Positions 37,221-48,869 of a stretch of 64,000 nucleotides of DNA are shown here, piece after piece; the first letter of the stretch is position 1, and each line of letters opens with the position of its first letter. The position numbers and the translations under genes were made by a program. This DNA is from Gnetum montanum (Eukaryota; Streptophyta; Gnetopsida; Gnetales; Gnetaceae). Under the pieces are notes generated by a model. It made no database searches. It saw only the letters and a program-made list of their open reading frames with translations, and had not been told where the DNA came from. The DNA is taken from assembly GCA_015680685.1 (NCBI GenBank), contig MNCI01000651.1, positions 542,168 to 606,167 of the forward strand, in the 5' to 3' direction.

Positions 37221-37760
37221 AAAGTTATTAAATTTTATTGTTTGTATTTATGCACTTTAAACTCTAGTGTTATATGGTGAAGTTATTTAATTTTTGATTT
37301 TTCATGATAAAAATTTATTTCTTTTCTATGATTTAATATTTGGTTACGTTGTAATAAATTTTGAAGATGATACTTACTCCTAAAATTTATAATTGACTTC
37401 CTTACATTTTAAGAACTATTTCAAAATGACCAAAATAATTTACAATATTAGTTTAGAAAATAAAACTTGCTCACCATCATCTTATATTTATAATAATATC
37501 AGCTTTACTAATTATAGATATAACTAGTGATTTTCTTGGTCATATGATGTTCATTATGAAATGCATTATTAAAGGTAATTCCACTCTAAAACATTAATCC
37601 ACAACCATTAATAGTACTTATGAATCTCTAATTCCTAGTGTGTTGTAGAGAATAGTAATGAACTAATATTTTTATTTATCACTCATTCTATGAATGTCAT
37701 GGATGTGGTTGTAGATAATAAAGCCATGTTATTAATCTCCATGTTAAGTGTAAGAGGTGG

Positions 37761-38142
37761 TATTAAATATTTTGTATATTCTAGCAAGCTTAACATGCTA
37801 TTTCTTATCTATATTGTGTGATATTGTGAGAGTTTACATATACCATTATAGTATTCAAAACTATCTATGGTGTTGGTGCATTGAACAACTTTTTGTTTAG
37901 ATTTATTACAAATAATTCTATTTCTTATATCCTTTAACTATTATAAATTACTTATTGTATCTACTCATTATATCAACATGACTATTCATCTTAACCTATA
38001 TATTTATTGATTTTGGTTTCTTCTAAGGTGGAGAATGTAGAACATAATAACATAGATAAATTATTGAATATTATTTTTCTCTATTCACTTCTATTTATGG
38101 TGTATATGTAATGTATGTGAGTAACACTCTAAAAACTATAAT
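37761..38142 (+). repeat. D right (3') LTR, left portion
   Basis: Matches 34144-34520. Its start reads TATTAAATATTTTG (TG mutated to TA). It is cut at 38142 by B2 and continues at 49896. Confidence 0.8.
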
Positions 38143-39137
38143 TGATGAGCAGCAAGTACCCCATACACCCAGTTATATGAATCACAAGTGTTCATGCATG
38201 ATCTGATCAAATTCTGTGGATGGGACTAGTTGTGGCATATAGATTGTTAAGTAGTGATCGCAAGATGTTGTCTTTCCACATTGATTAGTGGTAGCTTTGT
38301 CACATATAGTTTAGTCCAAAGTGAGGCATATGATTATTGATGTTATTTTGGCCTTATGCTAATCTTACGATAATAGAGAAATTAATTAGTTAATCTAAAT
38401 AACAACAAGAAGATAAATTCTAAACTAGCCTAAGGGCAATGAGTGTTCATTCTTAGCTTGCCATCCATGTCCTAAACCTGCGTATCTACTACTAAGATTA
38501 CCAAGTGTTATGCTACTAGGAAAACCAAGCAATAACGTTGTTGGGATTACCAAGTGAATACATGTTTACACTCAAAATTGGTTGTGCTCATTCTACTAAT
38601 TAATTAATATGCATGAAATCATAAATATTAACTAGGTACATGAAGAGTAAATTGCATAGAAAGTAAATCTAATTTAAGTCAAACTGCTGCACTAAATGTG
38701 AATCAATCTCAATCCTACTATCATTCATGGAATGTATCAAAGTACAATCCCACTCAAATAAGATGCCATACAACTAACTCAAATTTACACTAAGGGCATT
38801 CATTGACTATTTTCTAAGACTATGAAATAAAACTGCAAGGGTTCAGCTACTTTATTGACAAAAAGATGCCAAATACACAGTGGGTGATCGTGTATTTATA
38901 GGAGAAAATAAATGTTGTGTCAATGCATCAAATCATGCTTTAATGGGATCCCATCAATGAGATCCCTTCGACAAGGATGCATCAACATAGCTATAATATC
39001 ACATCTAGGACATTATAAATGCAATGGAGCATCTAGGATGTAGCAACCAACTAAGATGCACCAACAAGGATGCTACAATGCAGATGTGATGTAGAATCTA
39101 TGACATAGCATCAACTTAGCCAACTGATGCTTTATCA
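38143..39137 (-). repeat. B2 left (3') LTR, 995 bp
   Basis: TGATGAGCAGCAAGTACCCC to GCTTTATCA. It aligns with 48870-49890 along its whole length. TACCTCCACAAC follows it directly (complement GTTGTGGAGGTA, polypurine-like). Confidence 0.9.
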
Positions 39138-41270
39138 TACCTCCACAACTAACTAAAAATTTGTCCTTGAGTTAACAAAATATGATTGATCTTTCTTTAC
39201 AAATTTGGGAATGTATGGGATTATTAATTGAATCTAACTACTAACTGACTCTGAGTGCCACATTCCAATATTTTATTCAAGTGGATGTATTACAAAATGA
39301 CAAAATGAGAAAAAAACTAGATGGACATTAAGGTTTACAAAATTTTTCTACTCAAAAACCTACTGAAGATGAATCTTCTTGTTGTCATTAATGATGATAG
39401 ACTTCCAACCTTGATTGTTATGTTAATACTTTTCTTTTTTATGTAGAACATTCTTGAAGGATTAACTGAAATTTCTTCTCATCATTCCATGGCTCTAGCA
39501 AACATGTGATGTTTGAGCTATAATCCTTGTGTGTGCTACTATTTGTCCATGGGCATATCCTCCTTTGTCCTTCTCTTGGTCATGTTTCCTTGCCTTGTAA
39601 TAGACCTTCCACTTTAGGCTTTTCTTTTAGCATCATCTGCAATCACCAAAGGATCAACATTAGTTTCTGTAAATTTTCCTTTATAATTAACCCTTTTTGA
39701 ATCCCTTAGCTAGCTTAAAATGTTTAGCATTTAAGCACAAGGTGATGACAAGGTACTATTCCTAAGGTAATAAGATAACTAAAATTGTCAAGGTGTTCAC
39801 ATTATTTTGATCAATTATTATTAGTTACCATGATGTTTGAAAATAGGATGTTAGAAAAAATTTCAAAACTTTCAAAGTAGACATCCCTAGCTCCCATGAC
39901 TAATGAGCATAACTTTGTAAGTGCACAAGTTTTTGAATAATTAAAACCAGAAGTCTAGTGCAGAAGATGGCCAAAAAAATTTGAATTTGAAGGATATTTT
40001 AAAATAAAGGTAGGGAAAAAGTAATTAAAAGTGATGAGAAGTAGTCCCAAATGCATGCATAAATTTAGAGAAGTCATCAATGATGTTTTGGAATATGTAA
40101 GATTTGGTTGAAAGCCATGATCAACAAACATTATGCAAGTGGGTCCTCCCAAAAGTAGGCTCCTTCAATGTCCATGGGCACCTTAAAAGCTAAATTGAAA
40201 TCATGCCTTTTTTCCAAACAACACACAATTACCTTAGTTATGATGGTGCACTATAGTATACAAAAATCAATAGCCTCATAATTACACGCAGTAGTGAAAG
40301 AATAATGGAATGCAAAGGGAATCTAGAGATTGAGATGTAAGGTACTTTACCATGTATGCAATAGGTTCTTGTGTCAATTGTGATTAAAATGACCATCATA
40401 CCTATCTGTCCAAGCATTAGACCAAGTCCATACCATTAACAACGACCTCGCATTAATGTGTTCCTTCCTACCTACCATCATGAATCCACAACAACCACAA
40501 AGAATGATCATCACTTCAAAAAGAGAAGAAAACAAAAGAAAGAAGGAAGGGCCTTAATTAAAGGGACATCTTCAAGAATAGGTAACATGTCTTTCCAACC
40601 CTATAACTAGTGCTTATAGCCCATTATTGTATCTAAGGTGTGTGCTTTGAATTCCCATTATTGTGTTGTTGTTTTTTTTTTCTTTTGCAATTTATATTTT
40701 TTTTTAAATGGGAACCACACCATGAAAATACATAGCTTCCTATTTATTGGTGAATGGAGGAGTGATGATACATTCTTAAAGGAGTCATAAATGACACAAA
40801 GGAAGTCAAGAAGAGAATCCAACAAGTATGCTCAAGATCATAACCTTTGTCACTCCCACCTGGTCTTTCCTCTTTCTTCAAGGTAGAATGATCATTGATG
40901 AATTTTAGTTTCATGAAAGAAAAACCAAATTTCTTTCATGAAAAATACCTTTTATTTAGAGAACTAGAGGTATGGATGAGTTGGTCTCACTACCTTACAT
41001 AATTACTTACCCAATCATCTTGATAGCATAACACATAAACCCAACACATAGTGTTGACTTCTGCATCATGACTAGCAATATTATTGACAAAAACGTAAAA
41101 AAAACATTCATAAAACATAAAGAAAATGACTTAATAAAAGAATAAATTATAAATAAAAGAAAAATATTAAGCAATTTAAAACATATGAAGAATAAGAAAA
41201 GTTTGGAAGAAATAGGAAATTGATTAAAAAATTGTAAAATAAAAAAGGTGAAAAACACTTATTAGCTCTT
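39138..41270 (-). other. 3' untranslated region of B2
   Basis: Equivalent to 14837-16800 of B1. It contains a GTGGGTCCTCCCAAAAGTAGG segment near 40140 and a poly-T block with GGAACCACACCATG near 40710. No supportable coding region. It leads directly towards gag remnants at 41819, showing that pol has been lost. Confidence 0.6.
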
Positions 41271-41818
41271 GATTTAGGATGGGGAATCTACACCACAACT
41301 AAGTGTAAAGGTGAAGCAAAAGCTAATAAGTGCATCAGTTAGTTCCATGCATCTTTTAAATAGTTTTGCACTCTTATTTCCAGGCCACTAGGTATCTTCT
41401 AGTTTACTGGCTACTACGTAGACTGCTTTTTGCTCAAATATTTGTTTCTAAAATTTATGGTGGATCAATATAGGGGTTGTGTTAATATTTCAAAATTTTG
41501 GCCCATAACTACACCCTTTATCATTATTACTGATGCATGGAGGTTTCTATCTCTTCATAGTAGTAGGTTCATCATTTTTGTCCTATGTTGTAGTGGTGAT
41601 GATTCTTGGCTTTTCAGTATGATTAGGAGACATCATTTTGTAAGGAAGGGTCTTGCAATAGATTGGCCTTGTGTGAGTTTTGATGTGCCAGTAGGTCTAC
41701 AAGTTTTTTGCTTGTGTGAAGAAACTACCCTAAAGAAAAGATGTTTTCAAGGTTGTATTTGAGATCTACTAGCATTATCATTTTTGTTTATGTTCACATC
41801 ACATATGGCATTCTTTCA
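41271..41818 (+). other. Unexplained stretch with a 110-codon open frame
   Basis: It lies where pol should be in B2. The plus-strand frame at 41430-41762 is open for 110 codons with a Cys/Phe-rich middle (VLCCSGDDSWLF, WPCVSFDVPVGLQVFCLC) but no recognisable family, and it runs antisense to B2. Filler DNA left by the deletion or a captured fragment are both possible. Confidence 0.3.
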
Positions 41819-42178
41819 TTAATGTTGTGGTGTTGAACCTTCCTGTGTTTTTGGTGATGACATATGATGGAGAGAAGTATGAGGATATTGAGGATATGAT
41901 GGAGGATGAGAGGCATGAGATGGTGATCTCACATATGATGTTTTGGGTTGATGATATTCAAGAGAGTGGTAGTAGTGATTTGAGGTAGATGAAGTAGAAC
42001 CAATTGGGAAAACAAGTTGTTGAACATAATATCTGTATGGGTCTAGCCAATAATAGGGGTAGTGTTGGTTTAATGATGGCCTACCCCACAACTGTGTGTT
42101 TTGCCATTATGGTTGATAGTAATTTTTAGGCTAATAAAAAGTCCCACTTAGATAGTACGATTGGTTGTAGAACTATCA
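41819..42178 (-). pseudogene. Gag of B2, C-terminal linker
   Basis: The minus frame has HYPYYWLDPYRYYVQQ followed by a Pro/Ser/Tyr/His-rich run (SPSHASHPPSYPQYP). It matches the linker of B1 gag at 20823-21077 residue for residue in places (YW.LDPY.YYVQQ). It is cut on the right by element C at 42179. Confidence 0.75.
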
Positions 42179-42746
42179 TGTCCGCATTCCCAAATGATGC
42201 TACTACATAATGAAGATGGTGCCTCTTCATAACAAGTGTTATTATTATGTTAAAAAGATCCAAAATGGCAATTTTAATTAAGAATTTAAAGGGTGCATTG
42301 TAATAATGAAAGTGTCTCTTGAGGTAACCTTTTGGGGTTTGACCTAAGGCATTTATACCGAGGCTTAGAGGTCATGCTAAGCATGGAGGGGTGGAGCTAG
42401 TACATGCAAGTCACAGGAGTCAAGTGAAGCAAGACAAGAAGAGGACTAGCCATCCTTTCTAACTAGTAATAGGCCTAACCATGGTGGCAATGATGGATTT
42501 CCTCTAAAGGATAGATGCTAAAGGAAGAAAATCCCAAGGAAAACTCTCAAAGCATGATCCAGATAGTCTTTTCCATATTAATAAAGGATTCTTCTTCTCT
42601 CTCCTTTATCATTTTCTCGATTATTTTCTTTATGCAATGTCAAATGTTGCATATACTTGATGTTTGATATATTTCCATCTTATGCATAATGTATAATATA
42701 ATATATATTTAATGTTGGCCATGGCATCCAAGAATAAGATGTCATA
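42179..42746 (+). repeat. C left (5') LTR, 568 bp
   Basis: Aligns with 46551-47125 throughout, for example AAATGATG...GCTACATAA, GGTGCCTCTTCATAA and CATGATCCA. Starts TGTCCGCATTCCC, ends AAGATGTCATA. Confidence 0.9.
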
Positions 42747-42748
42747 AT

Positions 42749-42760
42749 TAGTATTAAAGC
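42749..42760 (+). promoter_or_regulatory. Primer-binding site of C (initiator tRNA-Met type)
   Basis: TAGTATTAAAGC two bases after the LTR differs from TGGTATCAGAGC by three transitions only, as expected for methylation-driven decay. It sets the orientation of C. Confidence 0.65.
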
Positions 42761-43867
42761 AAACCATGACCCAAGGACCATTCAGAACCATGGCCTAACT
42801 ACAACCTGATGATAAACCACATAGCCATGAACTAGGAAGAATCATGGACCATCACCATTTGCACCACATGTTGAAGATGATCTATGTCAGCTAGAAGATA
42901 CTATCCCATTTATTTCATGAATGATGGATCAGGCATCTACAAAAGACATAGATCCCATCAAAATTCTTTCATGGATATCATTAATCGATGAAGATCTGAT
43001 TACATCTCATCAAGATTTATCAATTGCAAGAGATGTTAATAAGACAAGGATACACCAATCCAGGTAACTCCTATCCATCCTAATATTATAAATATTAATT
43101 GATTAAGATCATTGTTATTTTTTTACCAAAATGTTAGTAACCATGACGTAAATTGATCCTGTTTTGTTGAAACACATTATCCTAAGTAACTTAGAGTTAT
43201 TTATAAGTCATCATGCCTTCCATATATTAACTTGGTAATGTCATTTTGCTAGAATAAGTTAGTTTAAATATTTTAAAATTTTAAAAATTCAACTTTAATT
43301 TTCAACCTTAATACTATGTTTAATGCATAGTACTTGTCAAGAAGATTCCAATGGTACAACTTTCATCTCGATCAAACTTATGATTTGAGAGGTATCACTA
43401 TTTCAAATTTCTCACTATGTGTGAATTCAAATGATATTAAAATATTAAATTATTATATATATATCTATATAAATGGGTGGGGGAGAGAAGATCAAGATGT
43501 TGCAAGTTCAAACCTAAGCCTCCTCTAGATTTCAAATCTTTTATATATATATATAAGAAGAGAAAGTCCTTTAGGTGGGCCTGGATTGGCCCCTGCTACT
43601 AGCCACAGAAAAACTTGCCATGCCATTGTGCGACAAGGCCTATAGGCCTAGCTATGCAACAACATGGTTGACAATTGGCCAACAGCAGGAAGGCCACCAC
43701 ACATGCCTAATGCAACTACACATGCATGTCGCTTCTATCATGATCTGCAATGCTACCCACTCCTCTATCATCATGTGCCACGTCCTACCCTATCATTGGT
43801 ACATGATCATCTCTTCCATGTCCACATCGTCCCACGCTCTACCACCCCCAATACTACATGAACACTA

Positions 43868-44310
43868 ATGGCACCACAAATTATAAGCACCTTGATGCTA
43901 CATGGACATTGAGGATGCCATAGATTAAAGGCACCTCAACGTTGCATGAACACTGATGGCACTGCAAATTACAAGCACTTCTAACTCTCCATGGATACCA
44001 ATAGTGTTGTGAATTATAGGCACCTTTGGCACTCCTTAGGCACCAATAGCATCATTGATTACAGCCTCTTAAAAATCCTCCAACCTACTAAAAACCCTCA
44101 TTGGAAACGTGACTGCAAGTTCCATTTGGACTACATAGGCCATGCTAGCTTTTCACATGAGCTGCATTGGTATCTTAGGGTCACGTAGGCCCTAGCACAA
44201 CCCACGTTGCCCTCACTTGGGACCATGCAAGCCCTTGTGTGGGACATGCTAGTCACTTGGAATCATGCTCACCCTCATGTGGGTCATGCTAGCCCACACA
44301 CAGGTCATTC
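43868..44310. repeat. Short degenerate tandem repeats inside C
   Basis: About four units of about 60 bp (GGCAC, then AATTATAAGCACC, then CATGGACA) run from 43868 to 44060. After that, about 30-bp variants of GGGACCATGCAAGCCC and GGGTCATGCTAGCCC occur to 44310. This part is clearly richer in G and C than the rest of the window. Open frames here (such as 43575-43868) are repeat-derived. Confidence 0.6.
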
Positions 44311-44596
44311 CAACATCTACCTAAGCCATGTAGGCCAGAAAAAATGGCTTCTCTAGTTCCCAACTATCACCTCTATGTTCACTAACCACTATCACACTCC
44401 TGACACATCAACTAATGCCCAACTACCCAACCATACAACACTCAGTTCCATCACCTTGCATAGGCCAAGCCACCATAGACACTATTGTTGCCCTGCGCCT
44501 ACCATCATCCTTTTCCTAATGGTAGTGAAATCTTCAAAATTTCTATCATCAAACATACTTGAAAAGAAGAACATGCAAAAATAAATCTTCAAATGG

Positions 44597-44704
44597 AATT
44601 TTATGTGTTTGCAATAATGAAGATAAAAATTCCATAATTAAGCATGCTTATCTTGGAGTAGTACTAGAATGGGTGACCTCTCAGGAAGTCTTGTTTTTCA
44701 TGCC
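44597..44704 (+). other. 5S rRNA-derived sequence (Cassandra-TRIM-like or 5S pseudogene)
   Basis: TTAAGCATGCTT at 44638 and GAGTAGTACTAG at 44656 followed by ATGGGTGACCTC at 44669 and GGAAGTCTTG match the 3' two thirds of plant 5S rRNA, including the internal promoter boxes A and C, with mainly C-to-T/G-to-A changes. Weaker similarity continues left (GCAATAATGAAGATAAAAAT against GCACTAATGCACCGGATCCC). In plants, 5S sequence embedded in repeats is known from Cassandra terminal-repeat retrotransposons and 5S-derived SINEs. I cannot find the paired LTR of a Cassandra, so which of these it is remains open. Confidence 0.75.
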
Positions 44705-45329
44705 AAAAGGTTCTAAACTCTAGAAACCATAACTTTTGATTTTGAAAGCCTTTTCCAGCAAACGAAGAGTCATCTCCTACAAACATCAACCTTCTAAACA
44801 CTATGATGAAGTTAAATCTACCCCATGGAACTCCAAAATTTTGTTTTTACCCTTTCCCAACATAATTCATCAACACCCTCAAAAATTTAATTTTAGCATA
44901 ACTTGAGCATATGATGTCCATTTTCAAGATATGAATAGTCATTTCCAACATTTCTCAACCTTTTGAACTCAATGGTAATGTCAAATTTATCATCCATGTA
45001 TTCAATAATTTGATGATATCATCAATTGTGTTTTATGAATTTAACCTTTCTAAGACCTTAAGATCTCTATGACATGTCATTAGATACATTGCTAGAGTCA
45101 ATGTTCTAAGGGGGGTAGAAAGGTCATTAAGAATTAGATAATATAGTAAATTAGTTAATCAATTGATGTATTAGTTAATGAAACATAACAATCTTCAAGG
45201 GTCAAGAAAAGGTATCTTAATTCATCCTGCAACCAAATCATATGGTAGATCAACATGGAGAGTCATAATCTCATCTCCATAAGTGTATGATACTCATAAA
45301 GAGTAATGGTCTAGCAAAGAATCCAAGAA

Positions 45330-46380
45330 TGAGAATGAAAGTGGCAACATACAACATGCTTGCAACATCTCTAGTGAGTGAGAAAAAACCTTCGTTATGT
45401 CCATCATGAATACCAATATCCATCCATATTAACATAGTTACAAGATTTGCATGTTAATGTTTTATGCCTACAAGAAGTATTACCATGGGAATTTATATAT
45501 CAATTCCAACCAGACTTGGGAAATATGGGATACATAGGTATTTATAAGCAAAAGGTTGTTGTGAAAGTTCTTCTTTTGAGCTATATAACTTAGCCTATTG
45601 CAGAAATCACAACATGAACAATTATGTGATCTTTTATAAAGAAGCCAAGTTTGAATTAGTACAAAGATTTGAATGGCGCTTAGGAAATACGATTTTTGAA
45701 ATTCTAGAACTTCAAGTAATGGAAAAGAAAGAACAATCAAGATTTTTAAAAAAATCATATAGTCTTGGCATTGATACTAAAAATCTAATTATCAAGAAGA
45801 TGTGTATGCATCGTTAACACATTTGATTGCCAAACCAACATGTTCAAATGTCAGACTATGTTGAGAAGCATACTTAATTAAGCAAATAGAAGAAAGTTTG
45901 AAGAATAAGTTATTCCTAAATTATATTGATCCAGTGCCAATTGTTCTTTGTGGATACTTCAATGCAAAAGTTGGAAGTGATATCTATCAATTCTTAAAAT
46001 ATGGATGTGTAAAACAATCCTTGGAAGATGAACCTAATTTGAAGAAGATGTTTCCATTAATTCAACATGCAATTCCATTAGCCAGTGCATATTCTACTTA
46101 CTTTGAATCTTCAATAGATAAATTAAATTCTAGCATTTATGAATAGATGATGTGATGGATAGTATTCATCAAGAACCAAAGTTTATCAATTATTAGGTCA
46201 TGATTAATGAGGATGGGTCAACAACATTCTTCATTAAGACCCTAGATTATATTAGGTACAATGTTTGATTCTTCCAAATTACCAAATTACTAGAATTAAT
46301 TTCTAAAGAATAAGTTGAGAAGATTTAAGATCAAGCCTTGCCATCCATACAAGAGCATCCTATCATATAATACTTATGGA
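45330..46380 (+). pseudogene. CCR4-type deadenylase (EEP nuclease) pseudogene, intronless, inside element C
   Basis: Across shifting frames the ordered EEP-nuclease blocks of eukaryotic CCR4 appear: KVATYNMLATSLVSEKKPSL (45338), VNVLCLQEVLPWEF (45450) with the metal-binding Glu, NMGYIGIYKQK, IFYKEAKFELVQRFEW (45627), then IPIVLCGDFN-like VPIVLCGYFNAKVGS (45949), FLKYGCVKQSLEDEPNLKKM, PLASAYSTYFESS (46078), FIKTLDYIRYN and LPSIQEHPI (46345). CCR4 is the catalytic poly(A)-shortening subunit of CCR4-NOT. The GDFN Asp is Tyr and the terminal SDH is QEH, so it is dead, besides several stops. It spans start to end of the nuclease domain with no intron, which suggests an RNA-derived copy. It fills the interior of C, upstream of C's purine tract. 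Confidence 0.82.
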
Positions 46381-46533
46381 AAAATTACAATTACTTCCAT
46401 CAATTCATAAGAATAAGTAAGAAAAAACTTCAAGTTCAAAGAATAAAGCAAATTATTAAAGCATATGATCATAACAGAAAGCATTGAAGCTAGAAAATTA
46501 CAATGAATGTGGACTCATTCAAGGATGAATGAA

Positions 46534-46550
46534 ACCTAAGGAAGGTATAT
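46534..46550 (+). promoter_or_regulatory. Polypurine-like tract of C
   Basis: CCTAAGGAAGGTATAT immediately precedes the right LTR. It is only partly purine, so decayed. Confidence 0.5.
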
Positions 46551-47125
46551 TGTCACATCCCAATTCCCAAATGATGTTGCTACATAACGAAGATGGTGCC
46601 TCTTCATAATAGGTTTTATTGTTATCTTAACAAGACCTAAAAGGGTAAGTTTAATTGAGACCCAAAAAGGTGCATTGTAATAATGAATGTGTCTCTTAAG
46701 GTAACCTTTTTGGGTTTAACCTAAGGCATTTATACTTGGGCTTAGAGTTCGTGCCAAGCATGAAGTGGTAGAGCTAGTACAGGCAAGTCACAAGAGTTGA
46801 GTGAAGTGGGACAAGAAGAGGATTAGCCATCCCTTCTAGCCGGTAATAGGCCTAACCATGGTGGTAGTGTTGGATTTCCTCTAAAGGATAGATGTCAAGG
46901 AAAGAAAACCCCAAGGAACACTCTCAGAGCATGATCCAAATACTCTTTTCCATATCAATAAAGCATTCTTTTTCTTTCTCCTTCTAAGTTTTCTCTATTA
47001 TTTCCTTTATGCATAATGTGAAATGTTGCATATATTTAACATTTGGTATATTATCCTCTAACACATAATGTCTAATATAATGTATATTTGACATTTTTCA
47101 TGACATCTGAAAATGGGATGTCACA
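46551..47125 (+). repeat. C right (3') LTR, 575 bp
   Basis: Starts TGTCACATCCC and ends GGGATGTCACA, an 11-base perfect inverted terminal pair. Aligns with 42179-42746. Confidence 0.9.
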
Positions 47126-48510
47126 TAGGACTATCTATAATTACCTTTTAAGGTAATTTTCTAAGCATTTCCTTTTGTACAAACTTGGGATTCAAAGCAA
47201 AGGCCCCATACTCATGTAGATGTAACATAACTAGGCAATAGCCCATTGGATCATCATATAGGTAAATGTCACATCCATCATCCTCTTTTGTGGTTGAGTC
47301 TATAGCCTCTTCTACTGTAGACATTTTTTCTTTTTCTGGATAAGTGTTTCTACCTATTTCTTGGTTCTTTTTCCTCCTCTTGTTTTGATCACTTAATTAT
47401 TTTGACATTACTATCTCCTCTGTGATTTTCACGTAAGTTGTAACCTTGTTGTTCATCAACTCCCACATCTTATCTATCCTTACTTCAAGCCCATCGATAG
47501 ACTTTTGTATTGGCAAGATATGTTGTAAAATAACCTGATTAAGAGCTACCTCTTTTTTCGCATCATAGATATGGACTCTCTTCTTTTAAAGAGTTGGATC
47601 CTAGTTATATTCCTCTACATTCACTCATTTATATAGCTCTTCTTCTTCTTTTTCCACTTTCTCAATTAGCCTTTATATCTGATGGGCTTTTAGTTTGAAT
47701 AACCAACCTTGGGCATAAATCCCAAGGGTCTCCCTCATTTAATTACAAAGCCCATATATGATGTGGAAAAGTTGTTCTTTTTAAAAGAAATCATGACCAA
47801 GACATATATGTAGTAGAGAATAGTATCTATCCAAGGCCACATCCAAGGATTCATGTTGTTCTTACTTCCATCCTTGGATTTGTTTTCTTAGGTTGGACAC
47901 TCTCACATAGGTTTTTTATTTTACATTGAAATGTTTCATAATTATGAACCACTGATGGATTGAATCTAATTCCAACAATCTATACCAACTTTTAGCTTCA
48001 TCTATTAGTGTCCTACAATAGGGCTTAAGCTTTTTCCACTTACTTTCAATATTTTGCAAGGCGCAAGCACCATGGAAGGCTAGTAAATGATGTTGTTGAT
48101 TAGAATTATAACCTTCCTTAAATTGACAAATGATATTCATATCCAGCTATCTGATGCAACTCTCCTTTTGATGCCTATGGGTTATTCGAACTACCTCCCT
48201 AATCTCTATCATGCTTCTAGTAGCCAACAAGGGCACATCACTATTAGATATGTCATGATCATAATGTTTATCTCTATTTATCTCATAGTGATGTTCTCAT
48301 GTATGCTCATTTTGCTGACTTTCATGTTATCTTTGATTTCTATTTTTCTCTCCATCTTGACCCTCTAGTGTAGCTCTATCTCTATACATACCTTCATTGT
48401 CATCAAAACTAGACATTGAAGAGAAAGAGGAAGATGGTGAACTAAAAGATTCAGCATGGCTCCTATATCTTTCCCAATAGTCCCTTGATTTATCTTTTTT
48501 AGCTCTCAAG
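47126..48510 (-). pseudogene. Gag of B2, main part
   Basis: From the right: a Ser/Arg-rich N-terminal part (ESFSSPSSSFSSMSSFDD at about 48440), then CQFKEGYNSNQQHH, WKKLKPYCRTLIDEAKSWYR and LLELDSIHQWFIIMKHFN at 48100-47920, then VSNLRKQIQGWK and HICLGHDF. A-K-S-W-Y-x-x-L and S-N-L-R-K-Q-I are shared with B1 gag, confirming the same family. Several stops. Its C-terminal linker is on the far side of C at 42178. Confidence 0.8.
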
Positions 48511-48849
48511 GATGTCCTAGGCCTTGGGGTACTTCTTGTTCTAGGACTTACTTCATCTTCTCTAGGATTTCTTACGCGAGTTGAATGTAGTCTTTGAGTG
48601 TAGTAAGGATCTAAATGAGCATATGAAACCCTTGCTTGAGGTTGTTCACTTCAATTCTCTTTAGTATAGATCCTATCATTTCTCCTATGGGTGTTCTCAT
48701 CATACAATGCATTATTGATCCTACGTGAAGAAGACATGTTTTTATTTGATAATGTGTGTGACTTAAAATACTAATATTTTCTAAAAAGATATATTGCTAA
48801 TACTCCTACAGCAATCATGTATCATATAACTAATCTAGAAACTACCACC

Positions 48850-48868
48850 ATCCCTAGCAATGATCCCA
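48850..48868 (-). promoter_or_regulatory. Primer-binding site of B2 (tRNA-Asp type), CpG-decayed
   Basis: The plus strand reads ATCCCTAGCAATGATCCCA one base before the LTR. The plant tRNA-Asp 3' end used by Athila/Tat elements is ATCCCCGGCAACGGCGCCA: 13 of 19 bases agree and five of the six differences are C-to-T or G-to-A, most at CpG or CCG positions. Position and orientation fit a minus-strand element with its 5' LTR at 48870. Confidence 0.75.
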
Positions 48869-48869
48869 A

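Larger units (their letters stand above)
42179..47125 (+). mobile_element. C: small LTR element carrying a host-gene copy
   Basis: LTRs 42179-42746 and 46551-47125 share TGTC..TCCC starts and GATGTCA-A ends; the right copy has perfect terminal inverted repeats TGTCACATCCC and GGGATGTCACA. A Met-type primer site follows the left LTR, and AAGGAAGGTATAT precedes the right one, so it is plus-strand. It interrupts B2 gag. ACTATC occurs on both sides, but the exact 5-bp duplication is unclear (TATCA and TAGGA). LTR style suggests Ty3/gypsy. The 3.8-kb interior has no gag or pol. Instead it holds repeats, a 5S-like sequence and a CCR4-type deadenylase pseudogene. Confidence 0.8.

Noticed and set aside
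41430-41762. 110-codon plus-strand open frame as a gene
   Set aside because: No recognisable motif, antisense to its element and located at a deletion scar; kept only as part of an unexplained stretch.
43575-43868. 97-codon plus-strand frame in the GC-richer part of element C
   Set aside because: It has no homology that I can see and runs into tandem repeats; the overlapping second frame of similar length argues for chance openness in a locally GC-richer tract.
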